Both the position numbers and the translations under genes were made by a program. The notes under the pieces are model-generated. The model was given only the letters and a program-made list of their open reading frames with translations, was not told the DNA's origin and made no database searches. This document shows, piece by piece, positions 18,667 to 27,833 of a stretch of DNA of 46,643 nt; the first letter of the stretch is position 1; every line of letters starts with the position of its first letter. This DNA comes from an uncultured Alphaproteobacteria bacterium (GTDB taxonomy: Bacteria > Pseudomonadota > Alphaproteobacteria > Methylaequorales > Methylaequoraceae). Location of the stretch: positions 1-46,643 of the forward strand of contig CABYVV010000011.1 in assembly GCA_902522465.1 (NCBI GenBank), written 5' to 3'.

Positions 18667-19824
18667 ATGCAAAAGAATAACCTAGCAATAATACTTAGTG
18701 GTGGATTAGGCAATAGATTTGATTCTAAAGTCCCTAAGCAATTTTTCAAAATTAATAATATGACTATTATCGAAGAAAGTGTAGAAAAGTTTATTTCATC
18801 AAACCGTTTTAATAAAATTATCATTGTAAGTCATAAAAATTATTTAAAAAAAACAAAGGATTTACTTAAAAATGACAAACTTAAAATCATTTCAGGTGGT
18901 AAATCTAGACAAGAATCAGTTTTTCTTGGATTAAAAGAAGCTAAAAGATTTAATCCAGATAATGTTATTATTCATGATTCAGTAAGACCTCTATTCTCAA
19001 AAGATTTAATTGATATAATTTTAAATGGGTTAAAATCTTATAACGGAATCATACCTTCAATGAATGCAGATGACTCGGTTAGAATTTATAAAAAAGGAGT
19101 CTTTGAAGATATTCCCAGAACAAATTTAAAACTAATCCAAACCCCTCAGGGTTTTAAGTTTAATTCGATATTTAATGCTCATCAGAAGCTCAAAAACAAA
19201 ACATTCACTGATGACTCTATTATGCTTTATCAGTTTGATAGAAAAATAAAGATAATTAATGGTGAAAAGCTAAACTTTAAAATTACTACTAAAGATGACC
19301 TTGAATTAGCAAAAATTATAGAAAGGAAAACAAATATGAATAATATAAGGGTTGGCAATGGATTTGACGTACACAAATTTAAAAAAGGAGACAAACTAAC
19401 AATTTTTGGAGTAAAAATTCCATTCAATAAAAGCCTTTCAGGACACTCTGATGCAGATGTAGGTTTTCATTCAATTGTAGACGCAATTCTTGGTGCACTA
19501 TGTAAAGGTGATATAGGCAATCATTTCTCACCTGATGATAACAAATGGAAAGATAAAGATTCAATTATCTTTATGAAATTTGCAAAAAAATTATTGAGTG
19601 AGGAAAATTTTAAAATAAATAATCTGGATATAACACTTATTTGTGAAAAACCAAAAGTATCAAAATATAAAAAGCTTTTTTTAGAAAGCGTATGCAGATC
19701 TCTTGAGGTAGATAAATCTTTGGTAAATATTAAAGGAACAACAACAGAAAAACTTGGTTTTCTAGGAAGAGAAGAAGGAATTGCGTGTCAAGTTTCAGTT
19801 ACTATATCTAAAAATGAAAAATAA
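18667..19824 (+). CDS. ispDF: Bifunctional IspD/IspF isoprenoid enzyme
   Basis: This fusion protein of 385 residues catalyses two steps of the MEP pathway. Residues 1 to about 222 are IspD (2-C-methyl-D-erythritol 4-phosphate cytidylyltransferase), with the nucleotide-binding SGGLGNRF and the VPKQF block. Residues 224-385 are IspF (MECDP synthase), beginning MNNIRVGNGFDVHKF, with metal ligands D234 and H236 and the SGHSDADVGFH motif. The fusion is typical of Alphaproteobacteria. Another MEP gene, dxr, lies at the far end of the window. It diverges from the ypjD-like gene and overlaps pgpA by 11 bp. Confidence 0.97.
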   Translation: MQKNNLAIILSGGLGNRFDSKVPKQFFKINNMTIIEESVEKFISSNRFNKIIIVSHKNYLKKTKDLLKNDKLKIISGGKSRQESVFLGLKEAKRFNPDNVIIHDSVRPLFSKDLIDIILNGLKSYNGIIPSMNADDSVRIYKKGVFEDIPRTNLKLIQTPQGFKFNSIFNAHQKLKNKTFTDDSIMLYQFDRKIKIINGEKLNFKITTKDDLELAKIIERKTNMNNIRVGNGFDVHKFKKGDKLTIFGVKIPFNKSLSGHSDADVGFHSIVDAILGALCKGDIGNHFSPDDNKWKDKDSIIFMKFAKKLLSEENFKINNLDITLICEKPKVSKYKKLFLESVCRSLEVDKSLVNIKGTTTEKLGFLGREEGIACQVSVTISKNEK

Positions 19825-20272
19825 TTTACAAAAAAAAACTGCCTATTTTATTTGTTCTGGCTTTGGAGTAGGTTATTTTACCATCTTTCCTGGCACCTTA
19901 GCTTCTTTCATAATATTACCTTTACTATGGATTCTTAAAGATACCTTGTCGTTAAATATGATAGTTATTTTAATTTTTATTTACACAGTAATTTGCTATT
20001 TCTTGTTAAAAATTATACTTCATAAAAAAAAACACATCGACCCAAGCTATGTTGTTTGTGATGAATATGTAGGACAATCATTGGCATTGTTATTTTGTAA
20101 TCAGAATATTTTTGATTATTTTATGGCTTTTTTAATTTTTAGATTACTAGATATTTTAAAACCATTTCCAATAAACTATATTGATAACTTAAAAACTACA
20201 TCAAGTATACTACTTGATGATATTTTGGCAGGATTGATAACTGCAGGTTGTTTTTTTATATATAATGGTTAG
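19814..20272 (+). CDS. pgpA: Phosphatidylglycerophosphatase A
   Basis: PgpA dephosphorylates phosphatidylglycerophosphate to phosphatidylglycerol in the inner membrane. Family blocks are visible in order: GVGYFTIFPGTLAS, CDEYVGQ, RLLDILKPFPI and LLDDILAG, with hydrophobic segments between them. I chose the ATG at 19814 (152 residues). A TTG 33 bp upstream in frame would add 11 residues lying wholly inside ispDF and not resembling the family start. The 3' end overlaps pncC by 8 bp. Confidence 0.9.
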   Translation: MKNNLQKKTAYFICSGFGVGYFTIFPGTLASFIILPLLWILKDTLSLNMIVILIFIYTVICYFLLKIILHKKKHIDPSYVVCDEYVGQSLALLFCNQNIFDYFMAFLIFRLLDILKPFPINYIDNLKTTSSILLDDILAGLITAGCFFIYNG

Positions 20273-20750
20273 AAAACAAAAAATAGAAAAATTATTTGCT
20301 ATACTTCTTAAAAATAAAATAAAAATTTGTGTTGCTGAATCAATTACAGGGGGAAGATTTACTAGTGAAATAATTAAATTTCCAGGGGCTTCAAAAATTA
20401 TTGATTATTCAATAGTTTGCTACTCAAATGAATCAAAAAAAAAATTTTTAAAAATCGATAAACAAATAAAAAAAAATGGAGTTGTTAGCAGTGAAGTTGC
20501 AAAACTGATGGTCAAAAATTTAACTCAATTTTCTAAATCAAAAAAAATATTAGCAATTTCATGTACTGGGTATGCGGGACCAGTTAAGAACAACATTAAA
20601 GACAAAGTCGGAAATGTATTTATTGGAATAAAATTTAAGAAAAAAATATTTACAGTAGAAAAGAATTTTAAATTTAATAATAGATTAAAGATCATAAATG
20701 CAACAACTAAAGAAATGATAAACATAGCTTTAGATACTATTCAGGAATAA
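20265..20750 (+). CDS. pncC: CinA C-terminal domain protein, nicotinamide-nucleotide amidohydrolase
   Basis: This stand-alone CinA C-terminal domain has 161 residues; the N-terminal CinA domain is absent, as usual for PncC. The active-site block VAESITGGRFTSEI and the following PGASKIIDYSIVCYSN are clear, and GYAGP appears further on. PncC deamidates nicotinamide mononucleotide to nicotinate mononucleotide in NAD recycling. It overlaps pgpA by 8 bp, and its 3' end overlaps ftsB on the other strand by 14 bp. Confidence 0.9.
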   Translation: MVRKQKIEKLFAILLKNKIKICVAESITGGRFTSEIIKFPGASKIIDYSIVCYSNESKKKFLKIDKQIKKNGVVSSEVAKLMVKNLTQFSKSKKILAISCTGYAGPVKNNIKDKVGNVFIGIKFKKKIFTVEKNFKFNNRLKIINATTKEMINIALDTIQE

Positions 20751-21027
20751 TTTTATATCTAAGAACTTTTTCATCTTTAGCTTTGTAAAATAATTTTTCC
20801 TTAATTATAATTTCTCTAAACATTGACAAATTATTAAAATTTTCTAGAAAAGAATCTAAAACAATCGATCTCTCTTCAATTTGTTTTAAATGCATTTTTT
20901 TTTCTGACAAAACTTTATGATTATTTAAAAAATTAAAAATATTTTTTTCACTAAATAAAATTTCAAATAACAGAAAGAAAAAAATAAGAAAATATGAAAG
21001 AGAAATTATGTTATTTTTTAATTTCAT
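20737..21027 (-). CDS. ftsB: FtsB/DivIC-like septum formation initiator
   Basis: This small bitopic protein has 96 residues: a short basic N-terminus, one transmembrane helix at about 8-27, then a charged stretch likely to form a coiled coil (about 40-65). FtsB bridges FtsL and FtsQ in the divisome. Sequence similarity alone is weak, but placement immediately after enolase with an ATGA overlap is the widely conserved eno-ftsB arrangement. It is the last gene of the tpiA operon. Confidence 0.78.
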   Translation of the reverse strand: MKLKNNIISLSYFLIFFFLLFEILFSEKNIFNFLNNHKVLSEKKMHLKQIEERSIVLDSFLENFNNLSMFREIIIKEKLFYKAKDEKVLRYKIIPE

Positions 21028-22304
21028 AATTTAAATTTTTGAAATGATTTAAACCCACTAAATTCAATACTATTGTCCCTATCTTCGATACGAAGCAATT
21101 GATTGTACTTTGCAACACGTTCTGAACGACACAAAGAACCAGTTTTAATCTGTCCAGAAGATGTGCCAACAGATAAATCAGAAATGAAAGTATCCTCTGT
21201 TTCACCTGATCTATGTGAAATAATTGTATTGAAATTACTTTTTTTCGCTAGCTCTATAGCTTCTATTGTCTCAGTTAGAGTACCTATTTGATTAAGTTTA
21301 ATTAAAATAGAATTCCCACATCCTTTCTCTATTCCTTTCTTAAGTCTATCGATAGAAGTTACAAATAAATCGTCACCAACTAATTGACATTTATCTCCAA
21401 TTTCAGATGTTATCATTTTCCAACCATCCCAATCATTTTCATCTAAAGCATCCTCAATTGAAATAATAGGATAACTTTTTATTAGTTCACCATAATATTT
21501 TATAAGACCATCGCTGTCCAGACTAAGGGATTCTCCTGACAGATTGTACTTTTTGTTTGAGAAGAATTCCGATGCTGCTATGTCTAAAGCTATAAAAATA
21601 TCTTCTCCTGGCTTATAGTTAGATTCTTCTATTGCATTCATGATCAGATTTAAGCATTCTTTGTTAGATGAGATGTTTGGTGCAAAACCTCCCTCATCGC
21701 CAACTGACGTTGAATAATTTTTTCTTAGTAAAATATTTTTTAATGAATGAAATATCTCACACCCAGCTCTTAAAGAATCTTTAAATGTTTTAAAATTTGC
21801 CGGTATTATCATAAATTCCTGAAAATCTAAATTATTACTGGAATGACAACCACCATTCATTATGTTCATCATCGGTGTTGGTAGAGAATTATGAATACCT
21901 CCTATGTATTTATACAATGGAATATTTAAAAGATTAGAAGAGGCCTTTGCACATGCCAGCGAAACAGCTAATATTGAGTTAGCACCAAGTCTCTTTTTAT
22001 TTTGAGAACCATCAAGTTCAACGAGGTTTTCATCAATTTCTTTTTGTTTAGTAGCATCAAACCCCAATATTGTTTGCTGGATTTCTGTATTTATTAATTT
22101 AACAGCATTTTTAACCCCTTTGGAAAAAAATCGCTTCTTATCTCCATCTCTTAATTCGTGTGCTTCAAAAGATCCTGTAGATGCTCCTGAAGGCACAGAT
22201 GCAGTTCCAAAATGACCAGTAGAGAGTTTTATTTCAACTTCTATTGTAGGCACACCTCGACTATCTATAATTTCTCTAGCGAAAATAGATTTGATATATG
22301 ACAT
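21024..22304 (-). CDS. eno: Enolase
   Basis: Enolase (2-phosphoglycerate to phosphoenolpyruvate) of 426 residues, full length. Visible motifs are SGASTGSFEAHELRDGD near the N-terminus, SVGDEGGFAPN, the metal ligand region ALDIAASEF, SIEDALDENDWDGW, LVGDDLFVT, and the C-terminal ISHRSGETEDTFISDLSVG with IKTGSLCRSERVAKYN. The start abuts the end of kdsA and the stop overlaps ftsB, in the conserved pyrG-kdsA-eno-ftsB row. Confidence 0.98.
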   Translation of the reverse strand: MSYIKSIFAREIIDSRGVPTIEVEIKLSTGHFGTASVPSGASTGSFEAHELRDGDKKRFFSKGVKNAVKLINTEIQQTILGFDATKQKEIDENLVELDGSQNKKRLGANSILAVSLACAKASSNLLNIPLYKYIGGIHNSLPTPMMNIMNGGCHSSNNLDFQEFMIIPANFKTFKDSLRAGCEIFHSLKNILLRKNYSTSVGDEGGFAPNISSNKECLNLIMNAIEESNYKPGEDIFIALDIAASEFFSNKKYNLSGESLSLDSDGLIKYYGELIKSYPIISIEDALDENDWDGWKMITSEIGDKCQLVGDDLFVTSIDRLKKGIEKGCGNSILIKLNQIGTLTETIEAIELAKKSNFNTIISHRSGETEDTFISDLSVGTSSGQIKTGSLCRSERVAKYNQLLRIEDRDNSIEFSGFKSFQKFKL

Positions 22305-23137
22305 TAATTAAAGTCCTCACTTTTGGATAGATTATCATAAAGTTTTAGTGATTGTATTAAATTTCCTAAATCCTTCAACGGCACCATATTCGAGCCATCT
22401 GATGGAGCTTTTATAGGGTTATCATGTGTTTCCAAAAAAATTCCAGAAATTCCTGTAGTTACAGCAGCTTTAGCTAAAACACTTACAAACTCATATTGTC
22501 CATTAGATGCGTTGCCTTTACCACCAGGTAGTTGAACTGAATGCGTTGCATCAAAAACAACTGGGAATCCTGTTTTTTTCATAATCGGCAATGATCTCAT
22601 ATCTGACACCAAATTATTATAACCAAAAACAGTTCCTCTTTCAGTAAGAAGCAAATTTTTATTCCCTGTTGATAAAACTTTTTGTATTATGTTTGGGACA
22701 TCCCAGGGTGATAAAAACTGGCCCTTCTTTATATTTAGTGGAAGCATTGTTTTTCCTGCTTCAACAATTAGATCTGTTTGTCTACATAAAAAAGCAGGAA
22801 TTTGAATTAAATCTAAGTGTTCTTTGACTAACTCACATTGCGAAAGGTCATGAATATCAGAAGTAACTGGACAATCATATTTTTGCTTGATTTCAGATAA
22901 AATGTCTAAACCTTTTTCAATTCCGACACCTCTTTTGCTCTTATAACTGGTTCTATTAGCCTTGTCATAGGAACTTTTAAAAATGAAACTAAAATTTAGT
23001 CTCTTCGATAGTTTATATATTTCATCACAAATATCAAAGGCATGTTGCCTACTCTCTATTTGACAAGGACCGAGAATAAATTTAATTTCACTAAGATTTG
23101 ACATAAAAAAATCATTTTTAATTCTAATTTTTTTCAT
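22304..23137 (-). CDS. kdsA: 3-deoxy-D-manno-octulosonate 8-phosphate synthase
   Basis: KdsA condenses PEP with arabinose 5-phosphate to make KDO-8-phosphate for the lipopolysaccharide core. The 277-residue protein shows FILGPCQIESRQHA, the KSSYDKANRTS substrate block, PVTSDIHD, QIPAFLCRQTDL and FDATHSVQLPGG. The chosen ATG shares a base with the pyrG stop (TAATG), which favours coupled translation. An in-frame ATG 11 codons later (MSNLSEIKF) is an alternative start closer to the usual N-terminus. It fits with the LPS genes at the right end of the window. Confidence 0.96.
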   Translation of the reverse strand: MKKIRIKNDFFMSNLSEIKFILGPCQIESRQHAFDICDEIYKLSKRLNFSFIFKSSYDKANRTSYKSKRGVGIEKGLDILSEIKQKYDCPVTSDIHDLSQCELVKEHLDLIQIPAFLCRQTDLIVEAGKTMLPLNIKKGQFLSPWDVPNIIQKVLSTGNKNLLLTERGTVFGYNNLVSDMRSLPIMKKTGFPVVFDATHSVQLPGGKGNASNGQYEFVSVLAKAAVTTGISGIFLETHDNPIKAPSDGSNMVPLKDLGNLIQSLKLYDNLSKSEDFN

Positions 23138-24759
23138 TACTGATAATTTTTCAAAAGTGCTTTGATATAAGAATTAAAAATTGGATGTGGTTTAAATGGA
23201 GTGGACTTAAGTTCAGGATGAAATTGGACTCCAATAAACCAAGGGTGATCGTTTCTTTCCATAATTTCAACAAGATTTCCATCTGGAGACATTCCTGACA
23301 AACTTACACCACTCATTTCTATCTCTTTTTTAAAATTATAATTTACCTCATACCTATGCCTATGTCTTTCATTGATTTTGTTTTTTTTATAAATTGAAAA
23401 AACCTTAGATCCTCTTTTTAAAACAGATGTGTATGATCCAAGTCTCATACTACCGCCGAGATTACTAGTATCATGTTTGAAAGTTTGATTATTTTTTTTC
23501 CATTCGTGCATCATTGATATAATAGGTAACTTAGTTTTACCAAATTCTGTCGATGAAGCATTTTTAAAACCTTTTAAATTACTAATTGATTCTAATATCG
23601 CTAGTTGCATTCCAAAACATATACCCAAAAAAGGAATTTTAAACTTTTTCGCTATTTTAATTGCATTCAATTTTCCTGTGGTACCGTCCTTTCCAAATCC
23701 TCCTGGCACAAGAATACCATCAAAACTTTTGAGAAGTTTTTCACATTTTTTTATATCTCCTATATCTTTAGAATCAATCCAATCTATCTCTACTTTAGTA
23801 TTATGAAAAATACCACTATGAAAAAGAGCTTCGTTTAACGATTTATATGATTCTGATAAGTTCGTGTATTTCCCAACTATGGCAACTTTTACACTTTTTT
23901 TAATTTTATAAAATTTATCTAAAAAGTCCTCCCATAATCTTAAATTAACATTTTTCTTTGTAGGCAAACCAAAATTAGAAAAAATTTGCTTTAATATTCC
24001 CTGTTTAAAAAGTTTCAAGGGCACCTCGTAAATCGTTGAAGCATTTTCAATTAAGATAACAGACTCTAAAAATAAATTACAAAATAAGGATATTTTACTT
24101 CTTGCCTTTTTATCAAATTTTCTTTCAGCTCTACATAAAAGTAAATCTGGTTGTATGCCCAAACCAAGCAACTCCTTTACAGAATGCTGTGTTGGTTTGG
24201 TTTTAAATTCATTTGCAGACGATAGATAAGGTACTAATGTTAAATGTACAAATAATGTTTTGTTTTTTCCCAACTCATTTCTAAGTTGTCGTATTGCTTC
24301 AAGAAAAGGTAAACTCTCAATATCACCAACAGTTCCTCCAATTTCACAAATTACAAAATCTTCTTTATTAAGATCCCTTTTAATAAACTTTTTAATTTCA
24401 TCAGTTACATGAGGAATTACTTGAACAGTAGAGCCTAAATAATCACCTCTTCTTTCTTTTTTTAACACTTCTGCAAAAATCTTTCCTGAAGTAATGTTAT
24501 CACTTTTTTTTGAAATAATTCCGGTAAACCTCTCATAATGACCTAAATCCATATCAGTTTCTGCTCCATCATCAGTGACAAAAACTTCGCCGTGTTGAGA
24601 CGGATTCATGGTACCTGGATCAATATTGAGATATGGATCAAGCTTTCTTACCCTTACTTTGTATTTACACAATGTCAATAAAGAAGCTATTGAAGAAGAT
24701 ACGATACCCTTACCAAGTGATGATACTACTCCACCGGTAATAAATATAAATTTAGTCAT
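23137..24759 (-). CDS. pyrG: CTP synthase
   Basis: The 540-residue protein has an N-terminal amidoligase domain (FITGGVVSSLGKGI, then DPYLNIDPGTMNP and EIGGTVGDIESLPF). The C-terminal class I glutamine amidotransferase domain has its nucleophile cysteine in FLGICFGMQ and the His-Glu pair in VQFHPELKSTP. It converts UTP to CTP with glutamine nitrogen. It follows secG by 33 bp and is coupled to kdsA. Confidence 0.98.
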   Translation of the reverse strand: MTKFIFITGGVVSSLGKGIVSSSIASLLTLCKYKVRVRKLDPYLNIDPGTMNPSQHGEVFVTDDGAETDMDLGHYERFTGIISKKSDNITSGKIFAEVLKKERRGDYLGSTVQVIPHVTDEIKKFIKRDLNKEDFVICEIGGTVGDIESLPFLEAIRQLRNELGKNKTLFVHLTLVPYLSSANEFKTKPTQHSVKELLGLGIQPDLLLCRAERKFDKKARSKISLFCNLFLESVILIENASTIYEVPLKLFKQGILKQIFSNFGLPTKKNVNLRLWEDFLDKFYKIKKSVKVAIVGKYTNLSESYKSLNEALFHSGIFHNTKVEIDWIDSKDIGDIKKCEKLLKSFDGILVPGGFGKDGTTGKLNAIKIAKKFKIPFLGICFGMQLAILESISNLKGFKNASSTEFGKTKLPIISMMHEWKKNNQTFKHDTSNLGGSMRLGSYTSVLKRGSKVFSIYKKNKINERHRHRYEVNYNFKKEIEMSGVSLSGMSPDGNLVEIMERNDHPWFIGVQFHPELKSTPFKPHPIFNSYIKALLKNYQ

Positions 24760-24792
24760 TCGTTATATGAGGTACCAATCCCACTTACAATT

Positions 24793-25149
24793 TTATTCAA
24801 CAGGAACACTTACACCCTCTTCTTGTGGGATTTCCACATCAAATTCTTCAGGGATTAAGTCAAGTCTATCAATAATTGAGTCTTCTCCCGAGTCAATAAT
24901 TGATTCTTTTTTATAATTTTTATTAGCAATTATTACAAGCGAAATACTGGTTAAGAAAAAGCAAAATGCAAGAACAGATGTGGTTTTTGTTAAAATATTT
25001 GATGTACTTCTTGCTGACAGAAAATCACCTAAACCGCCGCTATTAGATTGACCTATGCCAAGACCTCCACCCTCAGATTTTTGTAAAAGAACAAAGAAAA
25101 CTAGGAAAATGCATATCAATATATGAATAGATAAAACTACAGCAAACAT
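24793..25149 (-). CDS. secG: Protein translocase subunit SecG
   Basis: The 118-residue protein has two transmembrane helices (about 4-22 and 55-75) joined by a glycine-rich loop (LLQKSEGGGLGIGQSNSGG), which is the SecG signature. The C-terminal tail is acidic (DSGEDSIIDR, then a glutamate-rich end). SecG supports SecYE during protein export. It lies between tpiA and pyrG, the usual alphaproteobacterial position. Confidence 0.95.
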   Translation of the reverse strand: MFAVVLSIHILICIFLVFFVLLQKSEGGGLGIGQSNSGGLGDFLSARSTSNILTKTTSVLAFCFFLTSISLVIIANKNYKKESIIDSGEDSIIDRLDLIPEEFDVEIPQEEGVSVPVE

Positions 25150-25180
25150 AATTGATACAATAGTTTAAAATAATAAAAAA

Positions 25181-25912
25181 TCAACAAAATGTAAGAATTT
25201 TATTCATTTCAATTATTTTTAGACTAGACCCACCAATTAATGCTCCATCTACCTTTGTATCATTCATTATTTCATGAAAATTCATTGAATTTACTGATCC
25301 GCCGTATAAAAAATTTACCTTATGAATTCTTTTTTTACTTTTTAAAAAATTGTAGGTGAATTTTTTCATCTCTAAAATTTCTTTATTGGTCGGAACCTGT
25401 CCAGTACCTATAGACCAGATTGGTTCATAAGCTATTACTACATTATTATAGTCATTAGGAACACATACATCTAACTGCTTTTCAATAATATTTAAATAGT
25501 TATTACTTTTTCTATCTTCAATAGATTCGCCAACACATATGATAGGTTTCAATCCCTCAGATATTGCTAAGAAAACTTTTTTCTTAACTAATTCGTTGGT
25601 TTCTGAATGATAGTCTCTTCTTTCTGAATGACCTAGAATAACATATTTACAATTTAATTCTTTCAGAATTTGTACACTTGTATCGCCAGTGTAAGCACCA
25701 ATTTTTTCATGATGACAATCTTGAGCTCCAAGGGTTATTTTGCTTTCTTTTATTAATCTAGAAACAGATGGTATTAATGCAAACTGCGGACAAACAACAT
25801 GTTCTATTGAATTGTTATTAGAAAATTTAATAAGATCCTTTATTAGTTTTTTTGAATCTGAAACATTTAGATTCATTTTCCAATTTGAAACAATTAATTT
25901 AACTTGACACAT
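25181..25912 (-). CDS. tpiA: Triosephosphate isomerase
   Basis: Triosephosphate isomerase of 243 residues interconverts dihydroxyacetone phosphate and glyceraldehyde 3-phosphate. Motifs present: VSNWKMN with catalytic K12, GAQDCHHEKIGAYTGD, the catalytic-histidine region ILGHSERR, the catalytic glutamate in IAYEPIWSIGTG, the loop end YGGSVN, and the phosphate-binding DGALIGGSSL. It is first in the leftward tpiA-secG-pyrG-kdsA-eno-ftsB operon and diverges from ppiD across 33 bp. Confidence 0.98.
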   Translation of the reverse strand: MCQVKLIVSNWKMNLNVSDSKKLIKDLIKFSNNNSIEHVVCPQFALIPSVSRLIKESKITLGAQDCHHEKIGAYTGDTSVQILKELNCKYVILGHSERRDYHSETNELVKKKVFLAISEGLKPIICVGESIEDRKSNNYLNIIEKQLDVCVPNDYNNVVIAYEPIWSIGTGQVPTNKEILEMKKFTYNFLKSKKRIHKVNFLYGGSVNSMNFHEIMNDTKVDGALIGGSSLKIIEMNKILTFC

Positions 25913-25934
25913 AATTATGATATAGAATTATAAA
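25904..25934 (+). promoter_or_regulatory. Probable ppiD promoter
   Basis: A perfect TTGACA at 25904-25909, lying within the first codons of tpiA, is followed after 19 bp by TATAAA at 25929-25934 (or after 18 bp by TTATAA). Transcription would begin about 5 bp before the ppiD ATG, giving a very short or absent leader. This is the best -35/-10 pair I found in the window. It would probably drive ppiD and the trp-moaC-moeA genes. Confidence 0.5.
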
Positions 25935-25955
25935 ATAAAAATATTATGCTTACAA
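25927..25955 (-). promoter_or_regulatory. Probable tpiA promoter overlapping the ppiD promoter
   Basis: On the minus strand TTGTAA (25955-25950, inside the ppiD start region) and TATAAT (25932-25927) are 17 bp apart. The -10 uses the same TTATAA bases as the opposing ppiD promoter, so both polymerases would compete for one site. The tpiA ATG is 14 bp downstream of the -10. Confidence 0.45.
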
Positions 25956-27832
25956 CTTTAAGAAACAGTTCAAAAAACTCAATATTAAAAATAATATTTG
26001 GTACTTTACTAACAATCTTAATCATAAGTTTTGGTATGTGGGGTACTGAAGATTTAGTTGGTGTTTCACAGAAACAGTCTAGCGTTGCAACTGTCGGAAA
26101 AATTGATATTTCTTCAAGAGAATTTTATTCTCTTTATTCAAGACAAACTGAAGAAATAAGAAAACTCTTAGGATCATCACTTGACATTAAAAAATCAAGA
26201 GAGTTTGGGTACGTAGATAGAGCCCTAAGTTCGTTAATCAACAGAGCATTATTTAACAATGAAGCATCCGAACTTGGTTTATCGGTTAGTGATATTAATG
26301 TAAGGGATAAAATACTAAAAGATGATGCATTTAAGGATGATCTTGGACAATTTAGTGAATTAGTATTTAGACAGTTGATATCCGAATCAGGTTATACTGA
26401 AGATTCCTACGTTGAGGGAACAAGACAAGATCTTGCAAGAGAACAAATGGTAGAAACTATAAGTTCCAGCCTTATAATTCCAGAAGTGATGAAAAAAAAA
26501 TTATCTGAGTATAATCTTGAAGAAAGATCTGTTGACTACATTACAATTATAATTGAAAATGAAAAAGTTAATCCTCCAAGCGAAGAGCAAATAAAAAAAT
26601 TTTATGACGACAATAAGAAACTATTTCTATCCAAAGAGTTTCGAACTGCTCAAACTTTATTACTAGATGCAAAAGAATACGCTAAAAAACTTACTGTTAC
26701 AGAAGAAGAGATAAAATTACTATATGAAGAACGGAAAGAATTATTAGTTGAACCTGCTCAAAGATTCCTGCATCAAATAATTGTAGATGAAAAAGAACTT
26801 ATAGATTCGATAAAGAAAAAAATAAACTATAAAAATTTTAGTAAAATTGCAAGTAAGGAAGCAAGCCTAAGTGAAGAGGATATAAATTTAGGTTGGAACA
26901 CAAAAAATGAGTTGCCTGATGAAATAGTAGAAAAGGTCTTTAAGCTTAAAAAAGGTGACGTTTCTAAACCAATTAAAAGTAGTTTTGGATGGCACATAAT
27001 CAAGGTTATAGACTCAAAAAATAGAAATGAGATAAAATATGCAGAAGTAAAAAATAAGTTTAAGAACGAGATTTTATTAGATAAGGGAAAAGAAGCAGTT
27101 TTTGATTTGCAGGATGAGCTTGAAGATCTACTAGCTTCCGGGAGCACTTTTGAGGAAATTTCAAAAATTCTAGATGTTCAATTAATTAATGCAAAAAAAA
27201 TAGACAGGAATGGATTATCTGCAAACGGAAAAATAAATAAAGATTTTCAAGACGAAAGAATACTTAGAACTATTTTTAATCAAAAATTAAATGAGGAAGG
27301 CAATATAATTGACATAGACAAAGATGAGGGTCTTGCAATAAGTTTGGTTAATGAAATTATCAATCCAAGACAATTATCTCTTGAAGAAGCAAGAACTAAA
27401 GTTGTTGATCAATTAACCTTTAAACTAAAGCAAGAAAATGCTTCAAAGAAGGCACAATCTATTCAAGTAAGAGTAAATAACGGTGAAAAATTTACAGATA
27501 TTGCAAGTGCACTAAATTTAGAAATAAAAGGTGTAAAGCCATTCACAAGAGTTCTACCAGATAGTAGTGAATTGCCAATTCCATTAATTAGTAAAATTTT
27601 TGATTCAAAAATTGGTGAAATCAATATCGAAAAAAAAGGTGAAAATGAAATTATTATCTCTCAAACGGCAGAAATTTTAGACAATCTAGCTACTAACAAC
27701 AAGGAAATCAAAGAGTTTTCTCAAAAAATAAAGGATGATCTTACTATCGATTTATTAGCACAATTCTCTGAAGCTTTAAGAAAAAAATATAAAATAACGA
27801 TTAATGACGATGTAATTGATCAGCTTAATTAA
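25946..27832 (+). CDS. ppiD: PpiD/SurA-type periplasmic peptidyl-prolyl isomerase
   Basis: The 628-residue protein is anchored by one N-terminal helix (about 14-33, ILKIIFGTLLTILIISFG). It has a SurA-like chaperone region and a single parvulin (rotamase) domain in the middle (about 270-355, from QRFLHQIIV to KSSFGWHIIKV), followed by a long C-terminal part. PpiD helps newly exported proteins fold at the SecYEG exit. Placement opposite tpiA-secG and before trpE is a conserved alphaproteobacterial pattern. trpE begins one base after its stop codon, so the trp genes probably use this promoter. Confidence 0.92.
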   Translation: MLTTLRNSSKNSILKIIFGTLLTILIISFGMWGTEDLVGVSQKQSSVATVGKIDISSREFYSLYSRQTEEIRKLLGSSLDIKKSREFGYVDRALSSLINRALFNNEASELGLSVSDINVRDKILKDDAFKDDLGQFSELVFRQLISESGYTEDSYVEGTRQDLAREQMVETISSSLIIPEVMKKKLSEYNLEERSVDYITIIIENEKVNPPSEEQIKKFYDDNKKLFLSKEFRTAQTLLLDAKEYAKKLTVTEEEIKLLYEERKELLVEPAQRFLHQIIVDEKELIDSIKKKINYKNFSKIASKEASLSEEDINLGWNTKNELPDEIVEKVFKLKKGDVSKPIKSSFGWHIIKVIDSKNRNEIKYAEVKNKFKNEILLDKGKEAVFDLQDELEDLLASGSTFEEISKILDVQLINAKKIDRNGLSANGKINKDFQDERILRTIFNQKLNEEGNIIDIDKDEGLAISLVNEIINPRQLSLEEARTKVVDQLTFKLKQENASKKAQSIQVRVNNGEKFTDIASALNLEIKGVKPFTRVLPDSSELPIPLISKIFDSKIGEINIEKKGENEIIISQTAEILDNLATNNKEIKEFSQKIKDDLTIDLLAQFSEALRKKYKITINDDVIDQLN

Positions 27833-27833
27833 A

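Noticed and set aside
19781-19813. TTG start for pgpA within ispDF
   Set aside because: The added residues re-read the IspF C-terminal coding region; the ATG at 19814 gives the usual PgpA N-terminus.
23605-23838. Short open frame opposite pyrG
   Set aside because: Contained in the conserved glutaminase domain coding region of pyrG; no independent support.
27816-27833. Upstream TTG start for trpE inside ppiD
   Set aside because: It adds six residues that merely re-read the end of ppiD; the ATG at 27834 directly after the ppiD stop is the better start.
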